A stretch of DNA of 64,000 bases from Opitutus sp. GAS368. Lineage in GTDB: Bacteria > Verrucomicrobiota > Verrucomicrobiia > Opitutales > Opitutaceae. A program made the translations under genes and the position numbers. The notes beneath the pieces are model-generated. The model searched no databases. It had not been told where the DNA came from and worked only from the letters and a program-made list of their open reading frames with translations. Shown here piece by piece: positions 39,978 through 49,500 of the stretch; positions within the stretch are counted from its first letter, which is position 1; every line of letters begins with the position of its first letter. The stretch lies in the NCBI GenBank assembly GCA_945903465.1, contig CAMDOF010000016.1, positions 1-64,000 of the forward strand, in the 5' to 3' direction.

Positions 39978-41062
39978 TTCTCCGTTTACACCCATTCGCT
40001 CTCTTCACCCTGGCTGTCGGCACTCTGCTGCCAGCTGCAGAATCACCGCCGCTCCGGTGGGGTTCCAGCGCCCTCCGCCAGAAGCCCGAGTGGTATGCCT
40101 CCGCCGCGGCGCACTCCGCCGCTACAACGGTTCTCGGTTACCAATCCGAAGTCGGCGCCTGGCCGAAAAACACCGACCTGCTCGCGCCCGCAACGCCCGC
40201 CGCCTTGGCCGCGGTCGCGAAAGGCGGTCTCGCGAACACGATCGACAACGGCGCGACCACCACCCCACTGCGCTTCCTCGCGCTGGTCGCCACTGCCTCT
40301 CAAGACGGGACGTTCCACGCGCCGATCCTTCGCGGCGTCGATTACCTTCTCGCCAGCCAATATGCGAATGGCGGCTTCCCTCAGTTCTACCCGCTGCGCA
40401 AGGGCTACTACTCGCACATCACGTTCAACGATGACGCGATGATCGACGCGCTCACGCTCCTGCGCGATATCGCCGAGAGCCGCGAGCCATTCCGTATCAT
40501 CGACTCAGCCCAGCGGGCGCGTGCCGCCGATGCGGTGAAGCGCGGCGTCGCTTGCATTCTGCAGACGCAGATCAACCACGAGGGGCGCGTCACGGTCTGG
40601 TGTGCCCAGCACGACGAGCAAACCCTCGCCCCCGCCTGGGCCCGTAAATACGAGCCACCCTCGCTCTCCGGCGCCGAGAGCGTCGGCGTCGTGCGTTTTC
40701 TGATGTCCGTCGCCATGCCCTCGCCCGAAATCGTCGCCGCCATCGAAGGTGCCGTCGGGTGGTTCCGCGCCGTTCCGATCACCGGCCGGCGGATCAAATC
40801 CCTGCCGCAGCTCGGAGGCAAACCTGACGCCCTCCTCGTCGACGATCCAGCCGCCCCGCCGCTCTGGGCGCGCTTCTACGAACTCGGCACCAATCGTCCG
40901 CTTTACATGGATCGCGATTCCAAGCCTCTCTATGACTTCGCCCTCGTAAGCTACGAACGCCGTAGCGGCTACCACTACCACACCACCTCGCCGGCCTTAC
41001 TCCTCGATCGCGACTACCCCGCCTGGCGCGCCCGGCTCGCCGCCACTTTCAACGCGAAATAA
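39974..41062 (+). CDS. PL10-type pectate lyase
   Basis: 362 residues from the ATG at 39974, which overlaps the previous stop. A signal peptide ([17 protein letters not shown]) marks it as secreted. Alpha/alpha-barrel polysaccharide lyase family 10 features: WRSS-like start [65 protein letters not shown], and [20 protein letters not shown]. It would cleave polygalacturonate by beta-elimination, showing that the locus targets pectin. Confidence 0.9.
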   Translation: MILRLHPFALFTLAVGTLLPAAESPPLRWGSSALRQKPEWYASAAAHSAATTVLGYQSEVGAWPKNTDLLAPATPAALAAVAKGGLANTIDNGATTTPLRFLALVATASQDGTFHAPILRGVDYLLASQYANGGFPQFYPLRKGYYSHITFNDDAMIDALTLLRDIAESREPFRIIDSAQRARAADAVKRGVACILQTQINHEGRVTVWCAQHDEQTLAPAWARKYEPPSLSGAESVGVVRFLMSVAMPSPEIVAAIEGAVGWFRAVPITGRRIKSLPQLGGKPDALLVDDPAAPPLWARFYELGTNRPLYMDRDSKPLYDFALVSYERRSGYHYHTTSPALLLDRDYPAWRARLAATFNAK

Positions 41063-41069
41063 TCTCTCC

Positions 41070-42511
41070 GTGAAAACCCTCCGCTCAGTCCTGCGGCTTT
41101 TTACCACCAGGCTTTCCCTCGCCGCCACCGCGCCTTCGCCTGCCAGTCCTCTCCGCGTCGCCGCCGCTAGCCGCACGTCAGCGCAGGCCGACCGCCCGCC
41201 GCTCTTCTCGCTGGGCGACACCGCTTGGCTCCGTGCGCAGAAGCTCAATTGCGAGAAAACAAAAACCTGCTTCGAAAATCTTCGCACGCAGGGCTTCACC
41301 CTCGTCCCGTGCTGCGTCGTCCCGTGCTCCGTCGTCCCGTGCTGCGTCGTCCCGTGCCTGCACGACAAGGGGTTCAATGGCCGTCCCGCGCTGGTCGACG
41401 AAACCATCACGACATTAAATGCCGCGCCCGGCCGTTCGCCGTCCGACCCTGCTCAACCCAACTACTGGGATCACGTCGCCTCCATCGTCGATACCGCCGC
41501 GGCCAACGGCATCATCGTCGCCATCGCGCCGGTATCGAGCCACACGGTGCGCCGCACGCCGTTCACCGCCGCGCTGGTCGCGCCCTATATCGATCAAGTG
41601 GCGCCGCGCTCCCAGAGCTGCGCCAACGTCATTTGGCTCAAGGGCGGCTCCGGCCGCGGCCACGAAAATGCGGATCTCTGGCAGGTCATCGGCGAAACCC
41701 TCAAGTACCGCGCGCCCCCGCGACTCGTCTCGGCCCATCCCTTTAGACGCACCGTGTCAACGGAGTGGTTCAAGGATACCCCATGGCTCGACTTCCCTAG
41801 GTTCACCTGCTTCCAACGGCGCTACCATCAGGATACCGACGGCCGAAAATTCAGTGAAGACAACTGGCGCCACGTGCTCGCGTCCCGCGCCCCCGCGCCC
41901 TCGCGCCCGGTGCTCGATGCCGAGCCGGCCTCCGAGACTACGCCCCAAGGCCTGCACAAACCCGAGGAGCCCTGCCGGACTGGCCACGACTCGCGCCAGT
42001 ACGCCGATTGGTCCGTGTTTTCCGGCGCCCCCGGTCACACCTTCGGGGCGAACTCCGTCCGCCAAGTTGAAATTCCCCTCGAGAAGAAGCCCGCGAGCGG
42101 TGCCCAGGGCTTCATCCTGGAGCGTCTCGACAGCGAGGGCGCGGGCCAGATGTGCCACCTGAAAAACCTGCCGCTCTCGCGGCCTCTCCTCGGCCGCGTC
42201 AACGACCGAGCGCACGCCGCCGGCGACGAAGGTGAGAAATACGACCGTGTGCTCATCACGCGCGGCGCCGGCGGCGTGCTCGCCTCCACCGACACCGGCG
42301 CACGTTCACGCTCCAGCTGCGCACGCGCGGCGTCGGGTCGTTCCAGGGCGGATGGTTCCATCCGCGCACCGGCGAAGCGGCGCCGGCCGGTTCCCACCCC
42401 GGCACCGACGCGGTCCCCTTCGCCCCGCCGGGCGCGTCCGCCCCAGCCAACGACTGGGTCCTCGTCCTCGACGCGGCTACGAAAGACTTCAAGGTACCCG
42501 GCGCACTCTGA
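41070..42511 (+). pseudogene. DUF4038-family glycosidase (apiosidase-like), frameshifted
   Basis: GTG start at 41070. The (beta/alpha)8 hydrolase domain of DUF4038 type is recognisable: PPLFSLGDTAWLRAQKLN, ANVIWLKGG, TPWLDFPRFTCFQRRYHQ, EDNWRHV, VLDAEP and YADWSVFSGAPGHTFG. A one-base loss near 42297-42301 throws the end into a wrong frame running to 42518. In the restored frame TFTLQLRTRGVGSFQGGWFH and VLVLDAATKDFKVPGAL end at 42511, four bases before the next gene. The usual Asp of the GGD motif is Ser (GGSGRG), and a 15-bp expansion sits at 41302-41361. DUF4038 includes the GH140 apiosidases; activity here is doubtful. Confidence 0.75.
41302..41361 (+). repeat. 15-bp in-frame tandem repeat inside the DUF4038 gene
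   Basis: Four units of TCGTCCCGTGCTGCG (fourth divergent) at 41302, 41317, 41332 and 41347. They encode VPCC-V repeated, an unusual Cys-Pro-Val run. Being a multiple of three it does not break the frame, but it replaces a strand-loop region normally close to the active site of this family. Confidence 0.92.
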
Positions 42512-42514
42512 TTT

Positions 42515-43939
42515 ATGAAACTTAAAATCATCGGCCTACTTCTCCTCGCCGCGGCGACCAGCGTCGCCGCGCACGCCGCCGAAAATCCCCGCGTCTTCGT
42601 GCTCACCGACATCGAGAACGAGCCCGACGATGCCATGTCGATGGTGCGTTTTCTCACCTACGCGAACCACTTTGAAATCGAAGGGCTGATCGCCACGACC
42701 TCGATCCACCAGCGCAGCCACGTCGCGCCGCAGTCCATCCGGCGGATCGTCGAGGCCTACGGCAAGGTGCGCGACAACCTGGAAAAACATGAGCCGGGCT
42801 TTCCGACCAGTGCGCACCTACTCACGCTTGTGAATCAGGGGCTGCCGGTTTACGGCCTGACGGGAGTGGGTGAAGGCAAAGACTCGCCGGGCTCCGAGCT
42901 GCTAATCCGCGCGATCGACCGCGACGATCCCCGGCCGCTTTGGGTGCCGGCCTGGGGCGGTCCCAGCGTGCTGGCGCAGGCGCTCTGGAAAATCCGCGCC
43001 ACCCGTTCGCCTGAATCCCTCGCCAAGGCGGTCGCGAAACTTCGCACTTACACGATCTCCGATCAGGACGACTCCGGTCCCTGGCTGCGGAAGGAATTTC
43101 CCGCTCTGTTCTACATCACGAGCCCCGGCTTCAACGCCGGTGGCGCTTATCATCACGCCACGTGGAGCGGTATCAGCGGAGACTATTTTCATGCCCGGTG
43201 TCCCGGCGCCGATTTCACGCTCGTGACAAACGAGTGGCTCGATCGTAACATCCGCAAGAAGGGCCCGCTCGGTGCCGAGTATCCGCGTTGGGACTTTCTC
43301 ATGGAGGGCGACACGCCGAGTTTCCTCGGTCTGATCGCCAATGGACTCAACGCGCCCGAACATCCCGACTGGGGCGGTTGGGGCGGCCGTTACGAGCTCT
43401 ACACTCCGCGCCCGCAGAAATGGCACCTGTATCCGGAAACGCGCCCGCTCTGGAGCGACGCCGACGACGAAGTTCTGGGCGTCGACGGACGCTGGTACGA
43501 CACCAACCACGCGACCATCTGGCGTTGGCGCGAAGCCTATCAGAACGACTTTGCTGCGCGGATGGATTGGACGGTCAAGGCCTACAAAGACGCCAACCAC
43601 CCGCCTGTGCCCAAGCTTGCCCACGCCGCCGAACTCACGGTCAAACGCGGCGCCCGCGTCGATCTCAGCGCCGAGAGCACCACCGATCCCGATGCCGATA
43701 CGCTGTCGTATAGTTGGTTTTATTATCCCGAAGCGGGCACGTTCGCGACCGCCAACGCGCGCTCCGGTCAGCCGCTCGAAATCCGTGGTTTCGATCAACC
43801 CAAGGCGTGGTTCACCGTGCCTACGAACCGGGTCATGGCACCGGGCACCGGTACCATGCATATTATTCTTGCTGTGACCGACCAAGGCGCACCCCGGCTC
43901 ACCCGCTACCAGCGCGTGATTGTGACAGTCGTCCCCTGA
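42515..43939 (+). CDS. DUF1593 nucleoside-hydrolase-like secreted protein, second copy
   Basis: 474 residues with a signal peptide ([18 protein letters not shown]). Metal-site-like motif [14 protein letters not shown] (Asp32, Asp38, Asp39), then [15 protein letters not shown] and [14 protein letters not shown]. Unlike the first copy it carries the full C-terminal Ig-like DUF1593_C domain (residues about 380-474, [20 protein letters not shown]). Low identity to the 38682 copy suggests different substrates. Four bases separate it from the restored end of the DUF4038 gene. The substrate is presumed to be a pectin side-chain glycoside. Confidence 0.88.
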   Translation: MKLKIIGLLLLAAATSVAAHAAENPRVFVLTDIENEPDDAMSMVRFLTYANHFEIEGLIATTSIHQRSHVAPQSIRRIVEAYGKVRDNLEKHEPGFPTSAHLLTLVNQGLPVYGLTGVGEGKDSPGSELLIRAIDRDDPRPLWVPAWGGPSVLAQALWKIRATRSPESLAKAVAKLRTYTISDQDDSGPWLRKEFPALFYITSPGFNAGGAYHHATWSGISGDYFHARCPGADFTLVTNEWLDRNIRKKGPLGAEYPRWDFLMEGDTPSFLGLIANGLNAPEHPDWGGWGGRYELYTPRPQKWHLYPETRPLWSDADDEVLGVDGRWYDTNHATIWRWREAYQNDFAARMDWTVKAYKDANHPPVPKLAHAAELTVKRGARVDLSAESTTDPDADTLSYSWFYYPEAGTFATANARSGQPLEIRGFDQPKAWFTVPTNRVMAPGTGTMHIILAVTDQGAPRLTRYQRVIVTVVP

Positions 43940-44066
43940 GCCACTTTATCTGCCCACCACCAAGCCCCGGCAGGATGGGAGCAAGCCCCGCCATCTCCTG
44001 CGATCCTCGCTGCTCCGCTGAACTTCACTCGCTCGCCATCCCTTCGCTTAACCGCCCGCTTTTCCC

Positions 44067-45491
44067 ATGTCCACTCCTCGCACCACCCTCGGTGTTATCA
44101 TCGGCAACCGCGACTTCTTCCCCGACAAACTTGTCGCCGAAGCCCGCGCTGACCTCGTCACCCTCTTTGCCGAAATCGGCGTTGACGCCGTCCTGCTCGA
44201 TCCCGCCGCGACCAAACTCGGCGGCGTCGAGACCCACACCGACGCGCGTCAGTGCGCCGAGCTCTTCCGCAAAAACCGCGACCGTATTTCCGGCGTCCTG
44301 GTGTGCCTGCCGAACTTCGGCGACGAAAAAGGCGTGGCCGATACGCTGAAACTCGCCGGCCTCAACGTGCCCGTGCTCGTGCAGGGCTACCCCGATGACC
44401 TCGACCGCCTCGACGTGATCCGTCGCCGCGACGCCTTCTGCGGAAAAATTTCCGTCTGCAACAATCTCCGCCAGGCCGGTATCGCTTTCACGCTCACCAC
44501 GCAACACGTGGTCCACCCGCTCCACGCCTCGTTCCGCGCCGACCTGAAGAATTTCATCGCCGTCGCCCGTGTGGTGCAGGGTTTGCGCAAGGTCCGCATC
44601 GGCGCCGTTGGTGCCCGGCCGGGTGCATTCAACACCGTCCGCTACTCCGAAAAGATTCTTGAGCGCCACGGCATCTCGGTCACCACTGTCGACCTCTCTG
44701 AAATTCTGGGAGCCGCCGCAAAAATAGGTGAGACCGACAAACGCGTGGTGTCGAAGATCGACGAGATCAAAGCTTACGCCAACGCGACCGCCGTCCCGCC
44801 CGCGAAGCTCATCCAGATGGCCCGCCTCGGGCTTGTCCTCGACGACTTCGTCGCCGCTAACCACCTCGATGCGACCGCCATTCAGTGCTGGACGTCCGTC
44901 CAGGCCAACCACGGCTGCAACGTCTGCACCTCGATGAGCATGATGAGCGAGAACTTTCTCCCCAGCGCGTGCGAAGTGGACGTCACCGGCGTGCTCACGA
45001 TGTATGCGATGCAACTCGCGTCGTCGTCACCCAGCGCGCTCGTCGATTGGAACAACAACTACGGCACCGACCCCGATAAGTGTGTGCTCTTCCACTGCGG
45101 CAATTGGGCAAAGTCTTTTCTCCCCGACATCAAAATCCTCAACGCCCCCATCCTCGGCTCGACCCTCGGCGTCGAAAACACGTGGGGCGCACTCGATGGC
45201 CGTACGCCTGCCACACCGCTCACCTACGGACGCATCACCACCGACGACACCGCCGGCGTCATTCGCACCTACGTCGGCCAAGGCGAGTTGACAAACGATG
45301 AGCTGAAAACCTTCGGCAACCGTGCCGTGGCCCGCGTGCCGAAACTCCCAAAGCTCATGCATCACGTCTGCCGCGAGGGATTCGAGCACCACGTCGTGAT
45401 GAACTCCTCTCATACGGCCGGCATACTCGCCGAAGCTTTCGAGCGCTATCTGGGCTGGGAAGTTTATCATCACGCCGCCCCACAGGACTAA
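44067..45491 (+). CDS. L-fucose/L-arabinose isomerase-like protein
   Basis: Cytoplasmic sugar isomerase, 474 residues. The fucose-isomerase-type metal ligands are identifiable by pattern: Glu303 in ACEVDVTGVL, Asp327 in LVDWNNNYG and His343 in LFHCGNWA, and the N-terminal domain starts LGVIIGNRDFFPDKLV. It would convert an imported aldose to the ketose. A 127-bp gap separates it from the secreted enzymes, so a second promoter is possible. The next gene begins one base after the stop. Substrate is not determined by sequence; the transketolase and kinase downstream suggest a pentose. Confidence 0.86.
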   Translation: MSTPRTTLGVIIGNRDFFPDKLVAEARADLVTLFAEIGVDAVLLDPAATKLGGVETHTDARQCAELFRKNRDRISGVLVCLPNFGDEKGVADTLKLAGLNVPVLVQGYPDDLDRLDVIRRRDAFCGKISVCNNLRQAGIAFTLTTQHVVHPLHASFRADLKNFIAVARVVQGLRKVRIGAVGARPGAFNTVRYSEKILERHGISVTTVDLSEILGAAAKIGETDKRVVSKIDEIKAYANATAVPPAKLIQMARLGLVLDDFVAANHLDATAIQCWTSVQANHGCNVCTSMSMMSENFLPSACEVDVTGVLTMYAMQLASSSPSALVDWNNNYGTDPDKCVLFHCGNWAKSFLPDIKILNAPILGSTLGVENTWGALDGRTPATPLTYGRITTDDTAGVIRTYVGQGELTNDELKTFGNRAVARVPKLPKLMHHVCREGFEHHVVMNSSHTAGILAEAFERYLGWEVYHHAAPQD

Positions 45492-45492
45492 C

Positions 45493-46332
45493 ATGCCCAC
45501 CGACGGCGAACTCGCCCGCAAATCTCTCCAATACCGGCGCAATGTTCTGCGCTGGATCAAGCACGCCGGCGCCGGCCACACCGGCGGCAGCCTGTCTTGC
45601 GTGGATATCCTGAACGTCCTTTATAACCGCATCCTCCGCGTCTCCCCCGCTACGTTCACCGATCCGAAGCGCGATCGCTACATCCAGAGCAAGGGCCACT
45701 CGGTCGAGGCGCTCTTCGTCGTCCTCGCCGACTGCGGATTTTTTCCCGAGTCGGATCTCGAGACGCTTTGTGGCTATCAATCCGCCTACGTCGGCCACCC
45801 GACGCGCCACGTGACGGGTGTCGAGCAAAACACCGGCGCCCTCGGCCACGGCCTTCCCCTCGCCGTCGGCACCGCGCTCGCCAGCAAGCTCGACGATGCG
45901 GGCTTCCGTGCCTTCACCCTCCTCGGCGATGGCGAACTCGCCGAAGGTTCAAATTGGGAAGGCGCACTCGCCGGCGCGCATTACAAATTAGACAACCTCA
46001 CCGTGATCATCGACTGCAACACCCTCCAGATCACCGGTCGTACCAAGGACGTGATGAACCACGAACCTCTCGCCGAAAAATGGGCCGCCTTTGGCTGGGC
46101 CGTGCGCACCATCGACGGGCACAACCTCGCCGCGATCACCGCGGCCCTCGAGCAACCCCTCGAAGCCGGAAAACCCTCGTGCGTTATCGCCCGCACCACG
46201 AAGGGCAAGGGCGTCAGCTTCATGGAGGACGTCGGCAAATGGCACCACGGCGTGCCCAGTGCCGATGAACTTGCCCGCGCCTACGCCGAACTCGACGGCG
46301 CGATTGCGCAGCTCTCAGGAGGTGCCGCTTGA
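45493..46332 (+). CDS. Transketolase, N-terminal (ThDP-binding) subunit
   Basis: 279 residues corresponding to the first half of transketolase. The thiamine diphosphate motif GDGELAEGSNWEGAL starts at residue 145 and ends with IIDCN near 176. GHTGGSLSCVDIL and SKGHSVEALFVVLAD are typical N-terminal sites. It must pair with the C-terminal subunit, whose TTG start overlaps this stop (46329-46332). Split transketolases are frequent in dedicated sugar pathways rather than in the central pentose phosphate route, which fits this operon. Confidence 0.93.
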   Translation: MPTDGELARKSLQYRRNVLRWIKHAGAGHTGGSLSCVDILNVLYNRILRVSPATFTDPKRDRYIQSKGHSVEALFVVLADCGFFPESDLETLCGYQSAYVGHPTRHVTGVEQNTGALGHGLPLAVGTALASKLDDAGFRAFTLLGDGELAEGSNWEGALAGAHYKLDNLTVIIDCNTLQITGRTKDVMNHEPLAEKWAAFGWAVRTIDGHNLAAITAALEQPLEAGKPSCVIARTTKGKGVSFMEDVGKWHHGVPSADELARAYAELDGAIAQLSGGAA

Positions 46333-47339
46333 GCGCGCCCGCCCCTTCCATGTATTCTCCGGCGGCGAAGGCGGTCGCGGAGAAACTCGGCCTCAAAATG
46401 GGCCGCGCCAATCTTGAAGAATTTGCCGACACGCTGCTCACGCTGGCAAAAGCTGACCGCAACATCCTCGCCGTCACGAGCGATTCGCGCGGCTCCGGCA
46501 AGCTCGGCCCCTTCGGCCAGGCGCTACCCAAGCAGATCGTCGAAGTTGGCATCGCCGAGCAAAACCTTGTCGGCATCGCCGCGGGTCTCGGTTCCTGCGG
46601 AAAAAATGTCTTCGCCGTCTCTCCGGCATGCTTCCTCACGGCGCGTTCGCTGGAGCAGGTGAAAAACGACATCTGCTACTCCGACCATCCCGTGACCATC
46701 GTCGGTATCAGTGCTGGCGTCAGCTACGGTGCGCTCGGCACGACCCATCACTCCCTGCACGATTTCGCCGTCCTGCGTGCGATCAACAATCTCACGATCG
46801 TTGTTCCCGCCGACAACTTTGAGACCCGGGAAGCGGTGAAGGCCGCCGCCGCGCACGACCAGCCCGTCTATCTCCGCTTCGGCAAGGCCGCGATCTACAC
46901 GCTCCCGGCCGCCGACACCGCGCCCTTCGCCTTTGGCCAAGCCCGCGTGCTCCGCCAAGGCAACGACGTCGCCTTCATCGGCACCGGCGAGACGGTAATC
47001 CACTGCCTTCTGGCCGCTGCGCATCTCGAAACCACCGCCGGTTTACATTGCCGGGTGATCAGTCTTCCGACGTTGAAGCCGCTCGACGTCTCCGCGGTCC
47101 TCGCCGCCGCCCGGGAGTGCCGCGCCGTCGTCACCGCCGAGGAACACATGATCAACGGCGGTCTTGGCGAAGCTGTCGCCGGCGTGATCGCGCAAGCCGG
47201 CATCGGCAAGCGCTTCAAGATCGCAGGCATCGCCGACGAATACACCGCCACCGGCAGCCAGGCCGACATCTTCCGCCACTACGGTCTGACGATGGAGGGC
47301 CTCTCGGCCGCCGCCGCGGGACTGCTGCAACGTTCCTAA
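46329..47339 (+). CDS. Transketolase, C-terminal subunit
   Basis: 336 residues with a TTG start overlapping the previous stop; an ATG at 46350 is an alternative. The pyrimidine-binding domain has the catalytic Glu77 in VEVGIAEQNLVGIAAGL, followed by SAGVSYGALGTTHHSLHDFA and the C-terminal regulatory fold (VVTAEEHMINGGLGEAVAGV). Together with the upstream subunit it forms a heteromeric transketolase that would move a C2 (or related) unit from a ketose phosphate to glyceraldehyde 3-phosphate. Confidence 0.93.
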   Translation: MSAPAPSMYSPAAKAVAEKLGLKMGRANLEEFADTLLTLAKADRNILAVTSDSRGSGKLGPFGQALPKQIVEVGIAEQNLVGIAAGLGSCGKNVFAVSPACFLTARSLEQVKNDICYSDHPVTIVGISAGVSYGALGTTHHSLHDFAVLRAINNLTIVVPADNFETREAVKAAAAHDQPVYLRFGKAAIYTLPAADTAPFAFGQARVLRQGNDVAFIGTGETVIHCLLAAAHLETTAGLHCRVISLPTLKPLDVSAVLAAARECRAVVTAEEHMINGGLGEAVAGVIAQAGIGKRFKIAGIADEYTATGSQADIFRHYGLTMEGLSAAAAGLLQRS

Positions 47340-47342
47340 CCC

Positions 47343-48824
47343 ATGCCCCTTTTCCTCGCCCTCGATCAAAGCACCTCCGCCACGAAGGCCCTGCTCTTCG
47401 ATGCCGACGGCCGCGCCCTCGATCGCGAATCGCGCGACCACCGTCAGCACTACCCGCAGCCCGGCTGGGTCGAACACGACGCCGAGGAGATCTGGCAAAA
47501 TACCCTATCCGTCCTCCACGCGCTCGTCGCCCGTCACACCCCGCGCCTCGCTGAGGTCGTCGCGCTCAGCATCACCAACCAACGCGAAACCATTGTCGTC
47601 TTCGACCGCGCGACGGGCCGCCCACTTCACCCGGCGATCGTCTGGCAGTGCCGACGCGGCGACTCCATCTGCGCCGAGCACTCCGCCGCTGGTCACGCGC
47701 CGCTCATCCACGCACGCACCGGCCTCAAACTCGACGCGTATTTCTCGGCCTCGAAACTCCAGTGGCTCTTGCGCCATCGAGATGATCTCCGTGTTCGCCT
47801 CAGCGATGGCTCCGCGCTCATTGGCACTATCGACACTTACCTCATTTACCGGCTCACGCAGGGCCGCGTTTTCGCCACGGATCCTACTAACGCCAGTCGC
47901 ACACTCCTTTTCGACATCTCCCGACTCTGCTGGGACGAGGAACTCTGTGCGATCTGGGAAGTACCGCCGCGCGCCTTGCCCGAGGTGCGTGAAAGCTCGG
48001 CTAGCTTTGGTGATAGCACGATCGATGGCCTCCTCCCGCAACCGTTACCGATCAGAGGTGTCATGGGCGATTCCCAGGCCTCCCTCTTCGCTCATCGGGG
48101 CTTCACGCCAGGTGCGGCCAAAGTCACGTTTGGCACTGGCTCCTCGCTACTGCTGAACATCGGAACGCAGCCACGTTTTCCGAAAAGTGGGGTGCTCACT
48201 ACGGTCGCATGGGTCCACGCTGGCGTGCCGGTCTACGCGTTCGAGGGTATTGTTATTTCCTCAGCCTCGACGCTAACCTGGCTGCGCGACCAACTCCGGC
48301 TCGCGCCCGACGTCGCATCCATCGAGTCACTGGCGATGGCCGCGCCCGACAATGGCGGCGTCTATCTCGTGCCAGCTTTCACCGGCTTGGGCCTGCCCCA
48401 CTGGAACTCAACCGCCCGCGCCGCGATTACCGGGCTGTCCCCGCATAGTGACTGCCGCCACATCGCGCGTGCGGCGTTCGAGTCGATCGCCTTTCAAATG
48501 AGCGACGCACTTGCAGCGATGCAAGGGGAGGCAGACGTACCCATTACCTCAATCCATGGCGATGGCGGCCCCACTGCCAGCAGATTTCTGATGCAACTGT
48601 GCGCCGATCTCGCAGGCATCGATTTGCACGTCTCGACAATGGCAGATTGCTCCGCCTACGGCGCGGTGCTCGCCGGACAGCTTGGACTCGGTAGGTATCA
48701 TTCGCTCAGCGACCTTGACGCAATTTTCCGTGCCGAAACCGTCTATCGCGCGACCCTCTCGGTCGGTCATATCGAGGCTATGCGGGCGGGCTGGAGTCGT
48801 AGCGTTCAGGCAACCCTCCGGTAG
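47343..48824 (+). CDS. FGGY-family carbohydrate kinase (glycerol-kinase-like)
   Basis: 493 residues. FGGY motifs: LALDQSTSATKALLFDADG at the start, HYPQPGWVEHDAEEIW, ITNQRETIVVFDRATGRPLH and IVWQCRRGD, very like glycerol kinase in its N-terminal half. The ATP site follows (KVTFGTGSSLLLNIG, ITSIHGDGGPTASRFLMQL). In this operon it would phosphorylate the ketose made by the isomerase and feed the transketolase. Glycerol kinase itself cannot be excluded. It begins 3 bp after the transketolase stop and is the last gene of the cluster. Confidence 0.88.
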   Translation: MPLFLALDQSTSATKALLFDADGRALDRESRDHRQHYPQPGWVEHDAEEIWQNTLSVLHALVARHTPRLAEVVALSITNQRETIVVFDRATGRPLHPAIVWQCRRGDSICAEHSAAGHAPLIHARTGLKLDAYFSASKLQWLLRHRDDLRVRLSDGSALIGTIDTYLIYRLTQGRVFATDPTNASRTLLFDISRLCWDEELCAIWEVPPRALPEVRESSASFGDSTIDGLLPQPLPIRGVMGDSQASLFAHRGFTPGAAKVTFGTGSSLLLNIGTQPRFPKSGVLTTVAWVHAGVPVYAFEGIVISSASTLTWLRDQLRLAPDVASIESLAMAAPDNGGVYLVPAFTGLGLPHWNSTARAAITGLSPHSDCRHIARAAFESIAFQMSDALAAMQGEADVPITSIHGDGGPTASRFLMQLCADLAGIDLHVSTMADCSAYGAVLAGQLGLGRYHSLSDLDAIFRAETVYRATLSVGHIEAMRAGWSRSVQATLR

Positions 48825-49079
48825 GGTTCGCTCGGCACCTAATAGGCGGGAACCTCACGCGCCAACGAAAGCACCGCGATTGCCAGCGTGCCCATTGGTC
48901 GGGAAAACGCGTCGGGCAGCTTCTCGGTTGCAAACCTTCCGCAGTGGCAGGAGCGAAGCTCACCTCCATCAAACTGAATACCCCAACGGCTTCCCCTTCG
49001 CCGGGCCTGCGACGGACAAGTGCCCGCCGCTTACCGGGAGCGATTCAATAGCCGTCGATTTTTAAGACGAGAAAGACGT
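48825..49079. other. Gap between FGGY kinase and transposase remnant
   Basis: About 255 bp, no gene or convincing terminator. The right end abuts the IS1380-like remnant and may contain its terminal repeat, which I could not define. Confidence 0.5.
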
Positions 49080-49500
49080 TCAGGCTTGGAGGGATTCTAT
49101 TGCATGGCAGTCGAGCGGGGCGGTGAGTTTCTCGATGAGCTGGACCCACCAGCCGCGGACCGCCCAGCCTTCGATGGCGAGTTTTGGGGGTCGCCTTGCC
49201 CAGACGCGGCTGAAGACGGCCGGACGCGTGAACAGCCGACAGCGCAGCGTCACCTGTTCGCACTTGCCGAGCTGGCCGAGCCGGCGTTGCCGCAGCACGC
49301 AAAGGTTTTCGGCGGCGATGGCTAGGTGGCACGCCGCCTCCGTAGACCAAAACTTCTGGCCGCACCGGCCCTTGATGAGGAAATGGCGGCCCAGTTCTTT
49401 GATCCGATTTTCAATGTCGGCGCGGCCGTGGTCGCGCCGACACACCGCCAGCGCGTCAAACTCGCTGAACGTGGCGGGACGAAAACCGCCAAAAATGGGC
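49080..49500 (-). pseudogene. IS1380-like transposase, C-terminal remnant
   Basis: On the minus strand the frame gives the characteristic C-terminal block of IS1380 transposases: HGRADIENRIKELGRHFLIK, then FWSTEAACHLAIAAENLCVL, TLRCRLFTRPAVFSR, LAIEGWAVRGWWVQL and a stop near 49080. Upstream of about 49500 the frame no longer resembles a transposase and the N-terminal two thirds is missing. It is therefore a dead fragment. Confidence 0.7.
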
